This document shows positions 62,108 to 64,000 of a stretch of 64,000 nt of DNA, one piece after another. Made by a program: the position numbers and the translations under genes. The notes under the pieces were generated by a model, which was given only the letters and a program-made list of their open reading frames with translations, ran no database searches and was not told where the DNA came from. The number at the start of each line of letters is the position of its first letter. The first letter of the stretch is position 1. Source of the DNA: Paragorgia papillata (taxonomy: Eukaryota > Cnidaria > Anthozoa > Scleralcyonacea > Coralliidae); NCBI GenBank assembly GCA_035771165.1, contig JAWNZC010000423.1:767501-831500 (forward strand), in the 5' to 3' direction.

Positions 62108-62495
62108 TGTTTCGCTGAGTACAATGTATTTAAACTGTCCAGTCTTCAAACTTTAAATTTGGACGTCTGCACAACGTACACAAATGTCAAATGACAGTAG
62201 TGCATGAGCACATTTGAAGTTCTTATGCGAGTAAACCAGAAAAATAAAATGACTTTCTGCAGCACAGCCACTTTCCTCGTCATTCCACAGTCGTATCACA
62301 ATACACTGTTCAACCATATTTTTCGTCGTATCATTTTAAACAAACTTTTCCACAAACATTCCATTTTACCACATTTTTATGCATTTGTCAGCTTCCACAA
62401 CACGTCACTCGGCTAGACGTCGGAAATCGCCGAAAATCACGAAATGTGCACGGAAGAGTACGAGTTCTATGGTTACCAGTCACGCGCTTGCCAGC
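62108..62495. promoter_or_regulatory. Shared bidirectional promoter region of ICE1 and NPEPPS
   Basis: The start codons diverge across about 388 bp (fewer if the aminopeptidase starts at 62379). No TATA box is placed well for either gene. Short divergent spacers of this type commonly drive co-expressed housekeeping genes; function here is inferred from position only. Confidence 0.6.
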
Positions 62496-62741
62496 ATGGC
62501 CTTTTATTTATATTTTCCAAGAAGTAGGACAGTTTCAGTTTTCGCTTCTTTGCGGATTTCGTGTCATCGTTCGAAGCAAGTCAGTATACGCCGTGTTGTA
62601 ACGCTAGCCATGAACGAACAGAAGGAAAAGAAACCGTTCGAACGCCTCCCGACCCACGTGGTACCAAGGAATTATGATCTTGTATTGGAACCTGACTTGG
62701 AGAAATTTACTTTCGTTGGACAGGAAGTTGTTGAGCTCGAA
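62496..62741 (+). CDS. NPEPPS: NPEPPS exon 1
   Basis: Ends at VVELE followed by donor GTAAGT, phase 0. The conserved part starts at Met 62610; the chosen start at 62496 gives a leader of 38 residues. Without transcripts the choice among four in-frame Met codons is open. Confidence 0.75.
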
Positions 62742-64000
62742 GTAAGTTGGCTGTTGGCGAAAGTGCTCGATTTCGGTAGTGAAATACAAATCAAACTTTT
62801 TTTAAAGTGGAGAAAGATAGGATCAGAAATTGGCATGTTTAATACAAAAGTTTTGAAACTATACGAGGACTGGTAGAATGGTAGAACACCTACCCCCCCC
62901 CCCCCCCCCACCCCCAAGTACTCACTATTCCATAGATTTATTATTAGTATTGATGAATCCCTTATGGAATTAACCCAGGAATTTACTTGTGTTTGAGCTT
63001 GTGTCCTGTAATTGCTGAACCCTCTTGCTCAATCTTGGTTTGAGGGGGGGGGGGGGGGGGGTATTGGGATGGGGGGTGTACATTGTACCATTGTCCCTTC
63101 TGTACTGCACCTCTGTAGTTCGAGGGCTAAGTGGACCAGGTTAATCTAAAAGCTACAGTAGATGGTAAATCCAGAACTATTTGGGTTATAAAAATATTAC
63201 CAATACATGTACAGTATTGTAACCATTCCTGACTGGGACAGGTGGTACAGTCTCTCTATGTAGAAGTTAATACCAATTTCATGAATCGATGATCATCAGT
63301 GGAATTCTCCGGTTTATCTTCTACTATTCGTTCTCTGAAATCATTAAGTGTAGTCATGGTCATGAAGTTAACATATTGATAGTATTGTGTTGTATCTTTT
63401 TTTATCTGAAGGTGAAAACATCAACTGATAAAGTAGTAATGAACTGTGCTGACATTGAAATTTCTAGTGCTTCTGTGGATATTGGTGGTGAAAGTATGTT
63501 AATTGTATTCATAATAGCCTGTTGAAATGAGTGAAGGCCCCTGTGCAAAATCATCAAATAAAGGCTCCTGGGCTTTGGCAAAATCATGTCCACTTACTAG
63601 GGGGTTCATGAGCTAGGGCAATGTCACTTTGAAAAGTTTAAATTGGGTTTATGAAAGGGTATTTTTTGCATTTTCTTTTGAGGTATCAGGCTCAAAAAAG
63701 TCTGAGGCCCTATATTATATGAAGCCCTGGGGGAAGTTGCCCCCTCTGCCCTCTTCACTCAGTGCCCCAATAATATCAAGAAACACAAGTCTTTATAATA
63801 CACTGAGTTACACCACCAAGTTTTCCTTAGCAAGAAGCATTACTTGAAGAATTAGGCGATATAACTAGGTTATACTGTACTGTACCTAACTATTATTTTT
63901 AATATTTTAGGTGTTGTTAGCAAAGAAATCATTTATGACAAGGAAAATGAAAGTGTATCCATTCTCTTTTCTTCCAACTTGTCTGTGGGGACTGCATCAC
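62496..64000 (+). CDS. NPEPPS: Puromycin-sensitive aminopeptidase, 5' part (three exons, runs off the edge)
   Basis: Exons 62496-62741, 63412-63493 and 63911-64000 (edge) join in frame. From Met at 62610 the protein reads KKPFERLPTHVVPRNYDL, LEPDLEKFTFVGQEVVELE, then DKVVMNCADIEISSASV, closely following the N-terminal beta-sandwich of vertebrate NPEPPS (KRPFERLP, NQIVMNCADIDI). This M1-family zinc metallopeptidase removes N-terminal residues from peptides in the cytosol. The GAMEN and HEXXH motifs lie beyond the window. In-frame upstream Met codons at 62379, 62469 and 62496 would add an Arg-rich, acid-free leader (YLYFPRSRTVSVFASLRIS), similar in kind to the leader of long vertebrate isoforms; the start is therefore uncertain. 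Divergent from ICE1. Confidence 0.9.
63412..63493 (+). CDS. NPEPPS: NPEPPS exon 2
   Basis: 82 bp, acceptor CTGAAG, donor GTATGT, phase 0 to 1. VKTSTDKVVMNCADIEISS. The MNCADI motif is strongly conserved in this family. Confidence 0.92.
63911..64000 (+). CDS. NPEPPS: NPEPPS exon 3, cut by the window edge
   Basis: Acceptor ATTTTAG, phase 1. VVSKEIIYDKENESVSILF then SNLSVGTAS, aligned with the vertebrate segment ending FPSTLQTGTG. Confidence 0.9.
   Translation, partial: MLLAKKSFMTRKMKVYPFSFLPTCLWGLHH

Overview
The window is eukaryotic nuclear DNA. It has multi-exon genes with GT..AG introns, extracellular animal domains (TSP1, EGF, F5/8C), and introns full of microsatellites, tRNA- and 5S-derived SINEs, LINE 3' ends and palindromic miniature transposons. 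The domain mix and compact genes sharing space with many foldback elements suggest an early-branching invertebrate. An anthozoan cnidarian (coral or anemone) is my best guess; a sponge or another invertebrate is not excluded.

Layout. (1) About 393-34,579, minus strand: the 3' part of one very large secreted or matrix protein gene. I read 28 exons, 4,485 coding bases (1,495 codons), all joining in frame. Order from N to C: EGF x3, F5/8C x2, EGF, F5/8C, EGF x6, TSP1 x12. The gene runs off the left edge, and its 5' end is not identified. (2) 34.6-43.5 kb: no convincing gene apart from one weak candidate exon; it holds repeats, a broken LINE and a pogo-like element. (3) 43,555-48,595, plus strand: a three-exon gene for a 291-residue protein with a helical N-terminal region and two canonical EF-hands; family not recognised. 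(4) 48.6-51.7 kb: convergent intergenic DNA with palindromic elements and a 5S rRNA-derived SINE. (5) 51,782-62,107, minus strand: a 17-exon gene for a protein of about 1,731 residues resembling ICE1, a subunit of the little elongation complex for snRNA transcription. (6) 62.5 kb to the right edge, plus strand: the first three coding exons of a puromycin-sensitive aminopeptidase (NPEPPS), divergent from ICE1 across less than 400 bp.

The genes do not form a pathway. The matrix protein acts outside the cell, ICE1 in the nucleus, and the aminopeptidase mainly in the cytosol. The most interesting points are the strict alternation of two TSP1 subtypes (six two-exon modules), an array of about 20 AP-1-type TGACTCA motifs in ICE1 intron 1 near the shared promoter, a near-identical 51-residue triplication in ICE1, and several nested mobile elements whose insertion order can be read (a TA-flanked element inside a 5S-derived SINE, and a 7-8 bp-duplicating element inside a tRNA-derived SINE). 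All exon limits were read by eye from splice consensus and frame, without transcript evidence.
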